A DNA stretch of 56,868 nt. Origin: DATFKA01 sp042095835 (GTDB taxonomy: Bacteria; Bacteroidota; Bacteroidia; Chitinophagales; Saprospiraceae). Both the position numbers and the translations under genes were made by a program. Shown one piece after another: positions 26,140-34,363 of the stretch. The notes beneath the pieces were generated by a model. That model did no database searches and was not told the origin of the DNA. It saw nothing but the letters and a program-made list of their open reading frames with translations. Where the stretch lies: NCBI GenBank assembly GCA_042095835.1, contig JBELML010000024.1, forward strand, positions 1-56,868, read 5' to 3'. How positions within the stretch are numbered: position 1 is the stretch's first letter; every line of letters begins with the position of its first letter.

Positions 26140-27285
26140 ATGAGTTCTAAGAAATCACCTCAAACTTTGGCTGTCCAAGCAGCGGAGAATGCATTTCGTA
26201 CGGCGAAACCAGTGAGTACGCCGATCTATTTGTCTACTACTTTTCATAGAGAAGCAGATGGTTCCTATGAGCATGGATTCGTGTATAGCCGTATGCAAAA
26301 TCCCAATCGTAAAATCTTGGAGGAGGGCATTGCTCAATTGGAGCAAGGTGATCGATGTTTGGCTTTTTCCTCAGGTATGGCGGCTATTTCTGCTATCTTT
26401 CAGGCGCTCAAACCTGGAGATCATGTCTTATTGCCAGACGATGTCTATTACAATATCTATGCTTTAATCAAGGAAGTATATGCGCCCTGGGGTCTGAGCT
26501 ATGACTTGGTAGATATGTCTGATAATAAAGCCGTAAAAGCTGCACTACAAGCGAATACCAAGCTCGTTTGGTTGGAGACACCATCCAACCCGCAGCTCAA
26601 GATATCTGATATTACTGTTATCGCTCAGCTAGTAAAACAGCATAACCCACAAGCGCTGCTTGCAGTAGATAATACTTGGCCGAGCCCGGTATTACAATTG
26701 CCATTAAACTTAGGCGCTGATATCTCTATTCACTCCACCACCAAATATTTTGGTGGGCACTCCGATGTGCTAAGTGGTGCCATAGTAGTCAAAGGGCATC
26801 CTGAATTTACCCATCAATTAGAACGCATCCAAATTTTAGGAGGAGCGGTACCGTCGCCCTTTGATGCTTGGCTTGTCAGCAGAGGTATGCAGACCCTTTA
26901 TACCAGAGTGAATGCACAGACTGAAACAGCCCAGCAGCTTGCTCAATTCTTAGATGAACACCCTGCTATTGAATCGGTCAATTATCCTGGGCTAGAAAGC
27001 CACCCTCAGCATGAGATCGCCAAAAAACAAATGCCCAATGGCTTTGGTGCTATGCTATCTGTGCTAGTGAAAGGAGATGCCCAGCGGGCCATTGAAGTCA
27101 GCAATCGACTACAGCTCTTTACTACCGCTACCAGCTTGGGTGGTGTAGAAAGTCTTGTTGAGCACCGCAAGTCCGTAGAAGGAGAGGATAGCCCGACGCC
27201 CGAGAACCTGTTGAGGATATCAGTTGGTCTAGAGGCTTTTGAGGATTTGAAGAGAGATTGGGAGCGCGCTTTGGTGACTGGATGA
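26140..27285 (+). CDS. Cys/Met metabolism PLP-dependent enzyme (cystathionine gamma-synthase-like)
   Basis: A 381-residue cytoplasmic PLP enzyme of the Cys/Met fold I group. The PLP lysine is in SIHSTTKYFGGHSD (Lys at about 202), with the aldimine-pocket motif AVDNTWPSPVLQLP before it and RISVGLEAFEDL at the C-terminus. The N-terminus PVSTPIYLSTTFHREADGSY and the tyrosine-arginine pair YSRMQNPNR are typical. It could be cystathionine gamma-synthase, cystathionine beta-/gamma-lyase or O-acylhomoserine sulfhydrylase; these cannot be separated reliably here. The gene is solitary, with the minisatellite upstream and a convergent neighbour. Confidence 0.88.
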   Translation: MSSKKSPQTLAVQAAENAFRTAKPVSTPIYLSTTFHREADGSYEHGFVYSRMQNPNRKILEEGIAQLEQGDRCLAFSSGMAAISAIFQALKPGDHVLLPDDVYYNIYALIKEVYAPWGLSYDLVDMSDNKAVKAALQANTKLVWLETPSNPQLKISDITVIAQLVKQHNPQALLAVDNTWPSPVLQLPLNLGADISIHSTTKYFGGHSDVLSGAIVVKGHPEFTHQLERIQILGGAVPSPFDAWLVSRGMQTLYTRVNAQTETAQQLAQFLDEHPAIESVNYPGLESHPQHEIAKKQMPNGFGAMLSVLVKGDAQRAIEVSNRLQLFTTATSLGGVESLVEHRKSVEGEDSPTPENLLRISVGLEAFEDLKRDWERALVTG

Positions 27286-27333
27286 CATAGACCTCATTAC
27301 TTCACCATATCATAGGGCATCCATGCCATCCTA

Positions 27334-28029
27334 TCAATCCATCGCCGCCACTTCCTCTACATAGTAGTAGATATCATCGAGTTCCTCGTCTTTCAGATTG
27401 GGAAAAGCATTCATGGCAGTAGGTGACCAATCTTCCCATAATTTTAAGGCAAGGGGATCGCCATCGGCAATCATTTTACCACTATTCCGAGTAAAGGCAT
27501 ATAACCACTCTTTCTCATATTTTTTAGTTACGCCTGCCAGCGCAGGGCCGGTAAAGTTGCTTTTTATATCATGGCAAGTTCCACAGTAGTTGATAAATAG
27601 CCGCTTGCCATTATTAAAGCTCGCAGTATCTTGCTGTAGCATATTCTGCGCAATAATATTCTCTTCGCCTTGATCTTTCCACTGGTATTTGATGGAAGGC
27701 TTTACTTCAATTTCTGGTTGTTGGATGGGCGGTAAATCCATAAATACGGTATCCATTTTAAAGGAACCATCTGCACAAAACGAAGTGTCGATTAATAAGA
27801 TAAGTCGATCACTTGGCGTAGGAGGTGCCTCGGGTAGAGAAGCCTCTTTTTGTATAAAAAAACTAAGAGAGAACAAGGCTGCGGTAATAATCGCTACCCA
27901 AGCACTCATGGACAATATATTCGGGAACCGCAATCGCCAGAAGATGTTGGTCCATAGAGACTCCGGAGGAGCTGCTTCAAATTGCTCAAACCGATCACGC
28001 AACGCTTTTTCAAAATTTGAATCCATCAT
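27334..28029 (-). CDS. Anti-sigma-like membrane protein fused to cytochrome c domain
   Basis: A 231-residue single-pass membrane protein. The N-terminus (FEKALRDRFEQFEAAPPESL, then W-T-N-I) is the short cytoplasmic segment typical of Bacteroidota anti-sigma factors that sit beside ECF sigma genes. One transmembrane helix follows (about 38-59). The periplasmic part ends in a class I cytochrome c domain: haem motif C-G-T-C-H (Cys149, Cys152, His153), GPALAGV, and a distal Met206 in SPTAMNAFPNLKDEELDDI. It overlaps the ECF sigma gene by 4 bp on the same strand, so the two are translationally coupled. This implies an anti-sigma factor whose periplasmic sensor is a haem protein, possibly reading redox state or electron flow; the function is inference. 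Confidence 0.85.
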   Translation of the reverse strand: MMDSNFEKALRDRFEQFEAAPPESLWTNIFWRLRFPNILSMSAWVAIITAALFSLSFFIQKEASLPEAPPTPSDRLILLIDTSFCADGSFKMDTVFMDLPPIQQPEIEVKPSIKYQWKDQGEENIIAQNMLQQDTASFNNGKRLFINYCGTCHDIKSNFTGPALAGVTKKYEKEWLYAFTRNSGKMIADGDPLALKLWEDWSPTAMNAFPNLKDEELDDIYYYVEEVAAMD

Positions 28030-28601
28030 GGTAATGCTCTTTGATTAAGTTCCTGTTTTACCTGTTTGGCCAATAGTTTTCTCGCTCGTGCATACTGCGA
28101 CCGAGAAGTACCTGCGGAGATGCTCATGATCTCACTGATCTCCTGATGATCATAGCCCTCGATAGCGTACAAGTTGAAAACTGCCCGATAACCTTCGGGA
28201 AGCTTTTGGATGAAATGCAATAATTGGGTGGTGGAGAGTTGGCTGGTGTCTAAGGTCGCTTGTCCTTCCTCCTTCAGCTCTCCAATGGTCTCAATGGGTA
28301 ATGCCTGGTTGAGTGGTTCTTTTTTTCGACGCAGCTCAGAGATGCAAGCATTCACAATGATACGTTTCATCCAATACTCTACGGGCACCTCAAATCGGTA
28401 TTGGCTAAGGCTTTTAAAAACCTTCAAAAACCCTTCTTGTAAAAAATCTTGAGCTTGTGCTTCGGATTTAGCATACCGCAGACAGACGCCATACATCTTC
28501 CCTTTGTAGTGATTATACAAGGTCGTTTGTGCCCTCCGCTTATTCGCTAAGCAGGCACGGATAAGTTGTCTTTCGTCATTAAATGCTGGCATCGAAGTCA
28601 A
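28026..28601 (-). CDS. ECF RNA polymerase sigma factor
   Basis: A 191-residue sigma-70 factor of the ECF type. Region 2 is seen as YNHYKGKMYGVCLRYAKSEA and AQDFLQEGFLKVFKSLSQY, region 4 as FNLYAIEGYDHQEISEIMS followed by ISAGTSRSQYARARKLLAK, the recognition helix. Length is normal. Its end overlaps the start of the cytochrome c-anti-sigma gene by 4 bp, the usual order in sigma/anti-sigma operons. It should direct RNA polymerase to a small regulon when released from the partner. The upstream 164 bp (28602-28765) hold no gene. Confidence 0.93.
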   Translation of the reverse strand: MTSMPAFNDERQLIRACLANKRRAQTTLYNHYKGKMYGVCLRYAKSEAQAQDFLQEGFLKVFKSLSQYRFEVPVEYWMKRIIVNACISELRRKKEPLNQALPIETIGELKEEGQATLDTSQLSTTQLLHFIQKLPEGYRAVFNLYAIEGYDHQEISEIMSISAGTSRSQYARARKLLAKQVKQELNQRALP

Positions 28602-28765
28602 ACCTGATTTTGATAAAGGTCTTTCACTAATGAAGACGCGCTTTTAAAAAGGGTGTTGCATTCGCACCTGTTAATAACCAAATAGGGTGAGTACATTTGC
28701 AATAAGTAATGGCCAGTTCATCATATTTTGCTAAAAATGTTAAAGAAAAAGTAGTGCGTGGTCTC

Positions 28766-29899
28766 CTAGCCAATATTATGCCGTGCCATCCATTGTTGGA
28801 TATTATTTCGATTAATAGCGGCGGCCATTAGACTAGGGAAAAGGTCAGGCGTACAGCCAAAAACGGGGATGTCTAGCGCCTGGAAGTTGCTGGCCATATT
28901 CCGATCATAGACGGGCTTCCCTTTATCACTTAGGGCCAGCAGACTAATCAATTGTACACCACTCGCTTTGACACTCGCTGCTGTACGTATTAAGGATTGC
29001 TCACTCAGGCCTTCCATTAAATCGGAGACCAAAACCAGGATAGTGTCTTGTGGATTGACAATTAACTGTTGAGCATATTTCAGCGCTTTGTCGATGTGGG
29101 TGCCTCCTCCCAATTGGGTCGTAAACAACAATTCGACAGGATCGCTCAATTTATCAGAAAGGTCCACTACGCTGGTATCAAATACCACTAGATTCGTTTT
29201 TACACTAGAAAGTGAAGCGATAATGGAGCCGATCACGCCAGAGTAGACCATAGAAGAAGCCATCGAACCACTCTGGTCAACTAGTAGTATAATATGCTTC
29301 AGTTGCCGCCTGCGTTTACCATGTCCAATAAGCTTTTCTGGAATGATGGTCTTATAATCTGCTTGGTAATGCTTTAGATTCGCTTTAATGGTCTGGTGCC
29401 AGTCTACTTCTCGCATTTTGGGGCGTAGTTTGCGAGCCGCCTTATTGAGGCTTCCATTGATAGCTTCTCGCAAGGGATTACGCAGGCGTTTTTCTAATTG
29501 TCGTACGACTTTCTCCACAACGATACGAGCACTTTCCCTCGTTTTGCCTGGCAAGACCTTATTGAGACTGAGTAAGGTGCCCACTAACTCTACATCTGCT
29601 TCAATGGTTTCTAGTAATTCTGGTTCTAGGAGCATTTCCTTAAGGCCTAAACGCTCCAGCGCATCCTTCTGTAAAACCTGAACTACGGAAGAGGGGAAAT
29701 ACTTGCGGATGTCACCGAGCCAGCGATTCACATAAGGAGAGGTATCGCCTAGGCCGCGGTCTTTCTCACTATCGTAGAGGGCATCTAAGACATCGCTCAT
29801 CCCTTGCTCAAGGGCGTTGAGGCTGATAAACTCTTCAGGGTCAGAAGGTGATCCGAGAATGAGTTTCCATTTTTTAAGATTTTCGTCTTCCTTCTTAAT
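28766..29899 (-). CDS. VWA-domain protein, probable ATT start
   Basis: A cytoplasmic von Willebrand A protein. The C-terminal VWA domain has a complete MIDAS: LLVDQSGSMAS (D-x-S-x-S), TQLGGGTHIDKAL and LVLVSDLMEG. The family usually begins with a short K-K-W-K-x-x-L-G segment; this exists here (ENLKKWKLILG) but upstream of the first ATG at 29800. The frame is open back to 29947 and contains no ATG, GTG or TTG; ATT at 29899 would give an N-terminus I/M-K-K-E-D-E-N-L-K-K-W. I therefore propose a rare ATT start (377 aa). The start at 29800 would lose conserved residues. The sulfatase upstream ends 41 bp before. No MoxR ATPase, the usual partner, is adjacent. Confidence 0.65.
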   Translation of the reverse strand: MKKEDENLKKWKLILGSPSDPEEFISLNALEQGMSDVLDALYDSEKDRGLGDTSPYVNRWLGDIRKYFPSSVVQVLQKDALERLGLKEMLLEPELLETIEADVELVGTLLSLNKVLPGKTRESARIVVEKVVRQLEKRLRNPLREAINGSLNKAARKLRPKMREVDWHQTIKANLKHYQADYKTIIPEKLIGHGKRRRQLKHIILLVDQSGSMASSMVYSGVIGSIIASLSSVKTNLVVFDTSVVDLSDKLSDPVELLFTTQLGGGTHIDKALKYAQQLIVNPQDTILVLVSDLMEGLSEQSLIRTAASVKASGVQLISLLALSDKGKPVYDRNMASNFQALDIPVFGCTPDLFPSLMAAAINRNNIQQWMARHNIG

Positions 29900-29940
29900 A
29901 GTGTATAGTTGTAAAGATGAATTCGTCTTAGGAATATCTC

Positions 29941-31386
29941 CTAATCAACAGTTTTTTCAAACCTTGGGTTCCTTTCGGGCAACTGTGCCCCAACTTCCTT
30001 CTGCCAATTTAATAAAGCTTTATAAAGCGAATCCCTTATTTGGGGGTTTTTCTCACTCAAATCTCTTGTCTCACTTAAATCTTTCTTCAGATTATACAAT
30101 TCGCTTGTACCAGCCTCGTACCAATGGATCAATTTATAGTCTCCACTCCGAATAGCCGCCGAAGGTAAACTCCCCGAACCGTGGTAGTGTGGAAAATGCC
30201 AGAAGACTTGCCTTTCTATTGCTTGTGCCTTGCCGAGAATTTGGGGAGACAAATCATCACCATCTACCTCGTGTTTTGAGGCGTCTAGACCAGCTAAACC
30301 AATGAGCGTAGAGAAAATATCAATGCCCGAAATCGGTAGGTTAGAGACCTTGCCGTGGGCAATTTTCCCGGGCCAATGCATAATCATGGGTACCCGAATA
30401 CCGCCTTCGTACAACCAACCTTTACCTGCTCGTAAAGGAGGCCCTGCCGTCGGTGCTTCTCGCCTGGCAGGTAAGGTAGTCAGGCCACCATTGTCGGAAG
30501 TAAAAACGATGATGGTTTCTTCTTCTATATCTAAAGTTTCCAAAGTCTTTAGAATCGAAGCTACACTTTCATCCATACTCTTGATCATGGCCGCATAAGT
30601 GGGATTGTCTTGTTGCAGTTTGGTGCGGGCATCACCTTCGGCGCTAAAAGCAATGGTGTCTAGTCTGGATTTGGGCTTGTTTTGGTAATATTCGATGTCC
30701 TCTTCTTTGGCTTGGATAGGTGTATGTACGGTGTAATGAGAAAGCATTACAAAAAACGGTTGCTCCTTTTGTTGTTGGATAAAATCGATGGCTTCATTCG
30801 CCAGCCGATCCGTCAGGTATTCTCCTTCTTCTCCACCTTCGAGCCCTGGCACATCCCAGCGTTTGCGGTCATTTTTATAAGGATAAAAATAAGAAGCTGG
30901 CTGGCCTGCCCAATGCCCTCCTTTATTGAGATCAAATCCTTGATCTTCTGGGAAGAAACCCTCTTCTCCTAAATGCCATTTCCCAAAGAAAGCTGTAGCA
31001 TAGCCTTCTGCTTTGAAAACTTCTGCTATCGTTGTAGAAGCCAAAGGGAGCTGGTGCTCATCCTTTGCTCCAAGGAGTATTCGGTTCTGCGGATCACTCC
31101 CTGGAATCCAATCTGTAATATTCAAGCGCGCTGGATATTGGCCGGTGATCAAACCCGCCCTGGCTGGAGAACAAATCGCTGCGGCTGCGTAGGCATCTGT
31201 AAAACGAACACCCTGACTCGCCAAGCGGTCTATGGCTGGTGTTTCATAATAAGTGCTTCCGTAGCAACTTAAATCGGCCCAGCCTAAATCGTCGATAAGG
31301 ATTAAAACTACATTGGGTGGGCGATCCGAAGATGGTAGCGTACAAGAAGATAAAATCAAGACAGAAAGGAATAGGCATCTGTGCAT
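29941..31386 (-). CDS. Arylsulfatase-type lipoprotein sulfatase
   Basis: A 481-residue exported sulfatase. Signal with lipobox LSSC (Cys15). The N-terminal metal site is NVVLILIDDLGWADL, and the formylglycine motif is AICSPARAGLITGQYPAR, where Cys72 in C-S-P-A-R is the residue converted by a sulfatase-maturing enzyme. Later motifs are FFGKWHLG (K-x-H) and SDNGG. Cleavage of sulfate esters from polysaccharides such as algal glycans is the usual role in marine Bacteroidota; the exact substrate is unknown. Upstream of the VWA gene and likely cotranscribed with it. Confidence 0.92.
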   Translation of the reverse strand: MHRCLFLSVLILSSCTLPSSDRPPNVVLILIDDLGWADLSCYGSTYYETPAIDRLASQGVRFTDAYAAAAICSPARAGLITGQYPARLNITDWIPGSDPQNRILLGAKDEHQLPLASTTIAEVFKAEGYATAFFGKWHLGEEGFFPEDQGFDLNKGGHWAGQPASYFYPYKNDRKRWDVPGLEGGEEGEYLTDRLANEAIDFIQQQKEQPFFVMLSHYTVHTPIQAKEEDIEYYQNKPKSRLDTIAFSAEGDARTKLQQDNPTYAAMIKSMDESVASILKTLETLDIEEETIIVFTSDNGGLTTLPARREAPTAGPPLRAGKGWLYEGGIRVPMIMHWPGKIAHGKVSNLPISGIDIFSTLIGLAGLDASKHEVDGDDLSPQILGKAQAIERQVFWHFPHYHGSGSLPSAAIRSGDYKLIHWYEAGTSELYNLKKDLSETRDLSEKNPQIRDSLYKALLNWQKEVGAQLPERNPRFEKTVD

Positions 31387-31550
31387 TTGAAAGCTTTTCC
31401 AAAAAATACAGAACTTACATTATAATTTCTGTTTGCATGATGATAATTTGCTTATACGCTACAAAAAAGATCGACGGTTTGAGGAAATGATGTCACCTGA
31501 TCTCAAAATTCATGCCTGGAGGCTTGAATTTTTTTGATCAATAGAGGAGA

Positions 31551-32699
31551 TTAATCATCTAAAAGATGTGCAATTATTCTTCCAAACAATTCCACTCCTT
31601 TCTCAATTAGGGCATCTGGAAAATCGTAGTCTGGATTGTGCAAGGCAGGACAATCTTTACCTGCTCCCAAGCCGAAGAAAGCACCCAGAAATCGCTGGGT
31701 GAAGTAGCCAAAGTCTTCGCCCCATTTGAGTGGATAATCCAATAGCCTGAGTGGATAATCCAATTGTTGAGTAGCCTCTAAAACGGCATCAACTGCATCG
31801 TCATCATTGGTATTTCCCAAAAAAGCATCGGTCCATTCGATGCTTGATTTTAGATCATACAGCTGGCACTGTTGATTGATCTCTTGCATGATTTCCTCAA
31901 TGAGGTCTTGCATGATTTCTTCTGACCAGGAGCGAATAGTCAGGTGAAGCTCTCCATAGCCTGCTGCTACACCATAAGCCTTTTCACCAACCGTGATATG
32001 CACTGGCGTGATCACTTTAAAGTCTGCTCTAGAGAGATCATTATTAGAAAATTGCTGGATTTCTTGAAGTAGATTAGCGATGACAAAGCTGGGGTTATTC
32101 CCATTTTCAGGTTCGGCAGCGTGGGCGGTTTTACCATGTAGTTTAATGATCATACTGCGTACTGCTGCGGTAATTGGACCTCTTCGGATCAAGACTTCAC
32201 CGAGGGGATGCCCAGGTAGATTGTGCAGTGCAAAAACGTAATCGGGCTGGATATCCTGCATCTTAGGATCAGCTAGCATGGCCGCTGCACCAGCTCCCGT
32301 TTCTTCGGCAGGTTGAAAAAGGAGGCTGACTTTTCCACTTTTAGGTCTATGCTTACAAAGCCAGATTGCCAGCCCCATTAGGATACAGCTGTGCCCTTCG
32401 TGGCCACATTTATGGGAGACTCCAGGATATTGGGAGGCATAATCGAAGGTATTGACTTCTTGGATCGGTAGGGCATCTATTTCTGCCCGAAACAACAAAT
32501 GCAAACCCGGACGACCACTATCAAAAGTAGCAATGATGCCGTGCCCTCCAACATCTGTGATGATCTGATCGGGACGAAGAGGGCTTAGGTTTTTAAGGAT
32601 CACGCGTGCCGTCTGTCGCTCTTGACCAGAGACTTCTGGATGCTGGTGTAGGTAGTGGCGCAAAATGGTCAGGTCTTTGAGCTGGAAATCAGAAAGCAT
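31551..32699 (-). CDS. M20-family amidohydrolase
   Basis: A 382-residue cytoplasmic metal-dependent amidohydrolase (M20D group, similar to N-acyl-amino acid and IAA-amino acid hydrolases). The start RHYLHQHPEVSGQE is typical. Metal-binding motifs are CGHEGHSCILMG (Cys and His), FQPAEETGAGAAAM (catalytic/metal Glu) and FALHNLPGHPLG. The end contains GEDFGYFTQ, supplying a final His/Glu-type ligand region. It would cleave acyl groups from amino acids or peptides. It is separated by only 5 bp from the upstream GNAT gene, so the two form an operon. Confidence 0.9.
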   Translation of the reverse strand: MLSDFQLKDLTILRHYLHQHPEVSGQERQTARVILKNLSPLRPDQIITDVGGHGIIATFDSGRPGLHLLFRAEIDALPIQEVNTFDYASQYPGVSHKCGHEGHSCILMGLAIWLCKHRPKSGKVSLLFQPAEETGAGAAAMLADPKMQDIQPDYVFALHNLPGHPLGEVLIRRGPITAAVRSMIIKLHGKTAHAAEPENGNNPSFVIANLLQEIQQFSNNDLSRADFKVITPVHITVGEKAYGVAAGYGELHLTIRSWSEEIMQDLIEEIMQEINQQCQLYDLKSSIEWTDAFLGNTNDDDAVDAVLEATQQLDYPLRLLDYPLKWGEDFGYFTQRFLGAFFGLGAGKDCPALHNPDYDFPDALIEKGVELFGRIIAHLLDD

Positions 32700-32704
32700 A
32701 ATTT

Positions 32705-33772
32705 TTATATAAAATCAAAAGTAGAAATATAAGGAATCCCTGCTTTAAGTTTGCTTTGCTGCTCGGGAGTGAGATACTGATCATCAACGGCTAGGTAGGC
32801 ATTGGCATCTTTTACAAATTGGTGAATCAAGCCTAGTTGACCTTTTTGAATTAAAAATGGATACAAAGGGTGACTTTCGGCGAGCCACAAGATGGCGGTT
32901 TTCAGTTGCTCTTGCGCGAGTAGGCCTTCCATGAGTTCAAGTAGGACGCCTTCCTTTCCTGTCTGGTAATAAATCCCCTCGAAGGTGATGAACTCAAAAT
33001 GCTGTGGGTGGATCATTTTATTCAATACCGGGATGTGTGGTACTGCATAGATGAGGAATTTACCAGACAAGCCGGGCATAGAAGCGACTCGCCAGATGGT
33101 CTTGTGCATTTGTACACCAGCTAGAATTTCTCCCTGATTCTTAATGATGTAATATTGGCCCTTTTGGAAAATATTATGGAAATGGACGAGGCTGTAATTT
33201 TGGTAGAAAGATTCAAGATGATGAATCACTTGCTCTTCTTCTTCTCGATGCACCACACGACTGATGCGATTGCTTTTCTTCGGAAAGAAACGGCTAAAAC
33301 CTAGCGTTTTAAAAGGAGCTAGTTTTTTGAATCCGACGCGCTCTACAATATTGATGGAGCGGCCGTTTCCATCTTCCATTGCTGCATAAAAGAGGACTTT
33401 TCCAGGTAAATGCTTTCTCAACTCCTCTATAAAAAGGATGCTGAGCTTTTTAGTGATTCCCTGCCCTTTATATTTCGGATGAGCATTAAAGTAGCGGATA
33501 TAGTAGCTATCGACCCGCTCTCCCTGTTGTCTACTTGTTACTCGATTTAGAAGGATACAAGCGACCAAATCTTCATCAAAAGTGGCGTAGGCCAGGTGTG
33601 GATCGTGCATATGCTGGATACGATCAGCAACCATCAGGTGCTCGTAAACTGCTCCGTCTGTACCATAGCGGGCGGTCTCCAGGAAGTCGACAATGTGCTT
33701 AGGAATACCTTTTTTGAGCCAGATTTTAAAGTTATCTAGTTCGGCTACTAATTTGGGTTCGGTGGTAATCAT
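32705..33772 (-). CDS. GNAT-family N-acetyltransferase, large
   Basis: A 355-residue protein with one clear GNAT domain (about 40-160): YYIRYFNAHPKYKGQGITKK contains the acetyl-CoA loop (Y-K-G-Q-G-I-x-K), and the strand KVLFYAAMEDGNGRSINIVE with RVGFKKL closes the fold. The C-terminal ~190 residues are unfamiliar and may be a second, degenerate GNAT or a binding domain. It is the first gene of a two-gene operon with the M20 amidohydrolase, so an acylation/deacylation cycle on the same metabolite is possible (inference). No signal peptide. Confidence 0.78.
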   Translation of the reverse strand: MITTEPKLVAELDNFKIWLKKGIPKHIVDFLETARYGTDGAVYEHLMVADRIQHMHDPHLAYATFDEDLVACILLNRVTSRQQGERVDSYYIRYFNAHPKYKGQGITKKLSILFIEELRKHLPGKVLFYAAMEDGNGRSINIVERVGFKKLAPFKTLGFSRFFPKKSNRISRVVHREEEEQVIHHLESFYQNYSLVHFHNIFQKGQYYIIKNQGEILAGVQMHKTIWRVASMPGLSGKFLIYAVPHIPVLNKMIHPQHFEFITFEGIYYQTGKEGVLLELMEGLLAQEQLKTAILWLAESHPLYPFLIQKGQLGLIHQFVKDANAYLAVDDQYLTPEQQSKLKAGIPYISTFDFI

Positions 33773-33954
33773 GAATCTGGGAACGTTTGAAAAAGAGCAA
33801 GGGCGGGCTCTATTTTGAAAATAGAATCATTTATTAAGCTTTATCATGAGTACCCATCCCTTGCAGAAAATCTTTGACTCGGTCTTTAGAGAACATAGAT
33901 TGGTATTTGGGTAATAGATAAATTTTTACGGTACTTAAATGTTTAATAATTAAG

Positions 33955-34207
33955 CTAGGGCAAACGCACCAAAAAATCACCCTGCAATTTTTTATAATTC
34001 CTACTGACACTCCAATTCAAAACCGCTCTAGCATCTTCATTTTTGTCATTCGATACAAAAACGAAGCAAAAAAATCTTGCCTAGCCAAACTCGTTCCACT
34101 CGAACAGTGCCTAGGCGGCCTCCCGCACTTCGCTTATCACCTTTTTCATACTTAATTTTGGGTAATAAGCATTTCTTTTTAAGATTTTATTTTAATGCGT
34201 TTGCTCT
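33955..34207 (-). repeat. Family 1 MITE-like element, complete copy C with 9-bp target duplication
   Basis: A 253-bp copy in reverse orientation. Its ends are AGGGCAAACGCA (33957-33968) and TGCGTTTGCTCT, inverted with one mismatch. ATAATTAAG occurs directly on both sides (33946-33954 and 34208-34216), a convincing 9-bp target-site duplication. The middle contains TTGTCATTCGATACAAAAAC and CCTAGGCGGC, shared with the other copies. No ORF is present. It occupies most of the gene-free stretch 33773-34363. Confidence 0.92.
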
Positions 34208-34289
34208 ATAATTAAGCAAATATACAGTCATTCTCCATAAAATGACAGTACTATAGCTAAATTCTGATCTTCAGGCTTTTACATAATAA

Positions 34290-34323
34290 GAAAGCCCCTC
34301 ACACTACTGCGCAAAGGGCTTTC
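34290..34323 (-). terminator. Terminator of the large T9SS protein gene
   Basis: GAAAGCCC and GGGCTTTC form a perfect 8-bp stem around an 18-nt loop, 41 bp past the stop of the minus-strand gene. On the minus strand it is followed by TTATTATGT, a weak T tract. Confidence 0.65.
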
Positions 34324-34363
34324 AAAAATCAAAGAACTAGATCAACTAGTCTATACTTAAAGT

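Noticed and set aside
33955..34207. Family 1 repeats as integron attC sites or CRISPR repeats
   Set aside because: The GCAAACGC-like ends recall cassette sites, but there is no integrase, no regular spacing and no spacers; a 9-bp target duplication indicates a transposable element.
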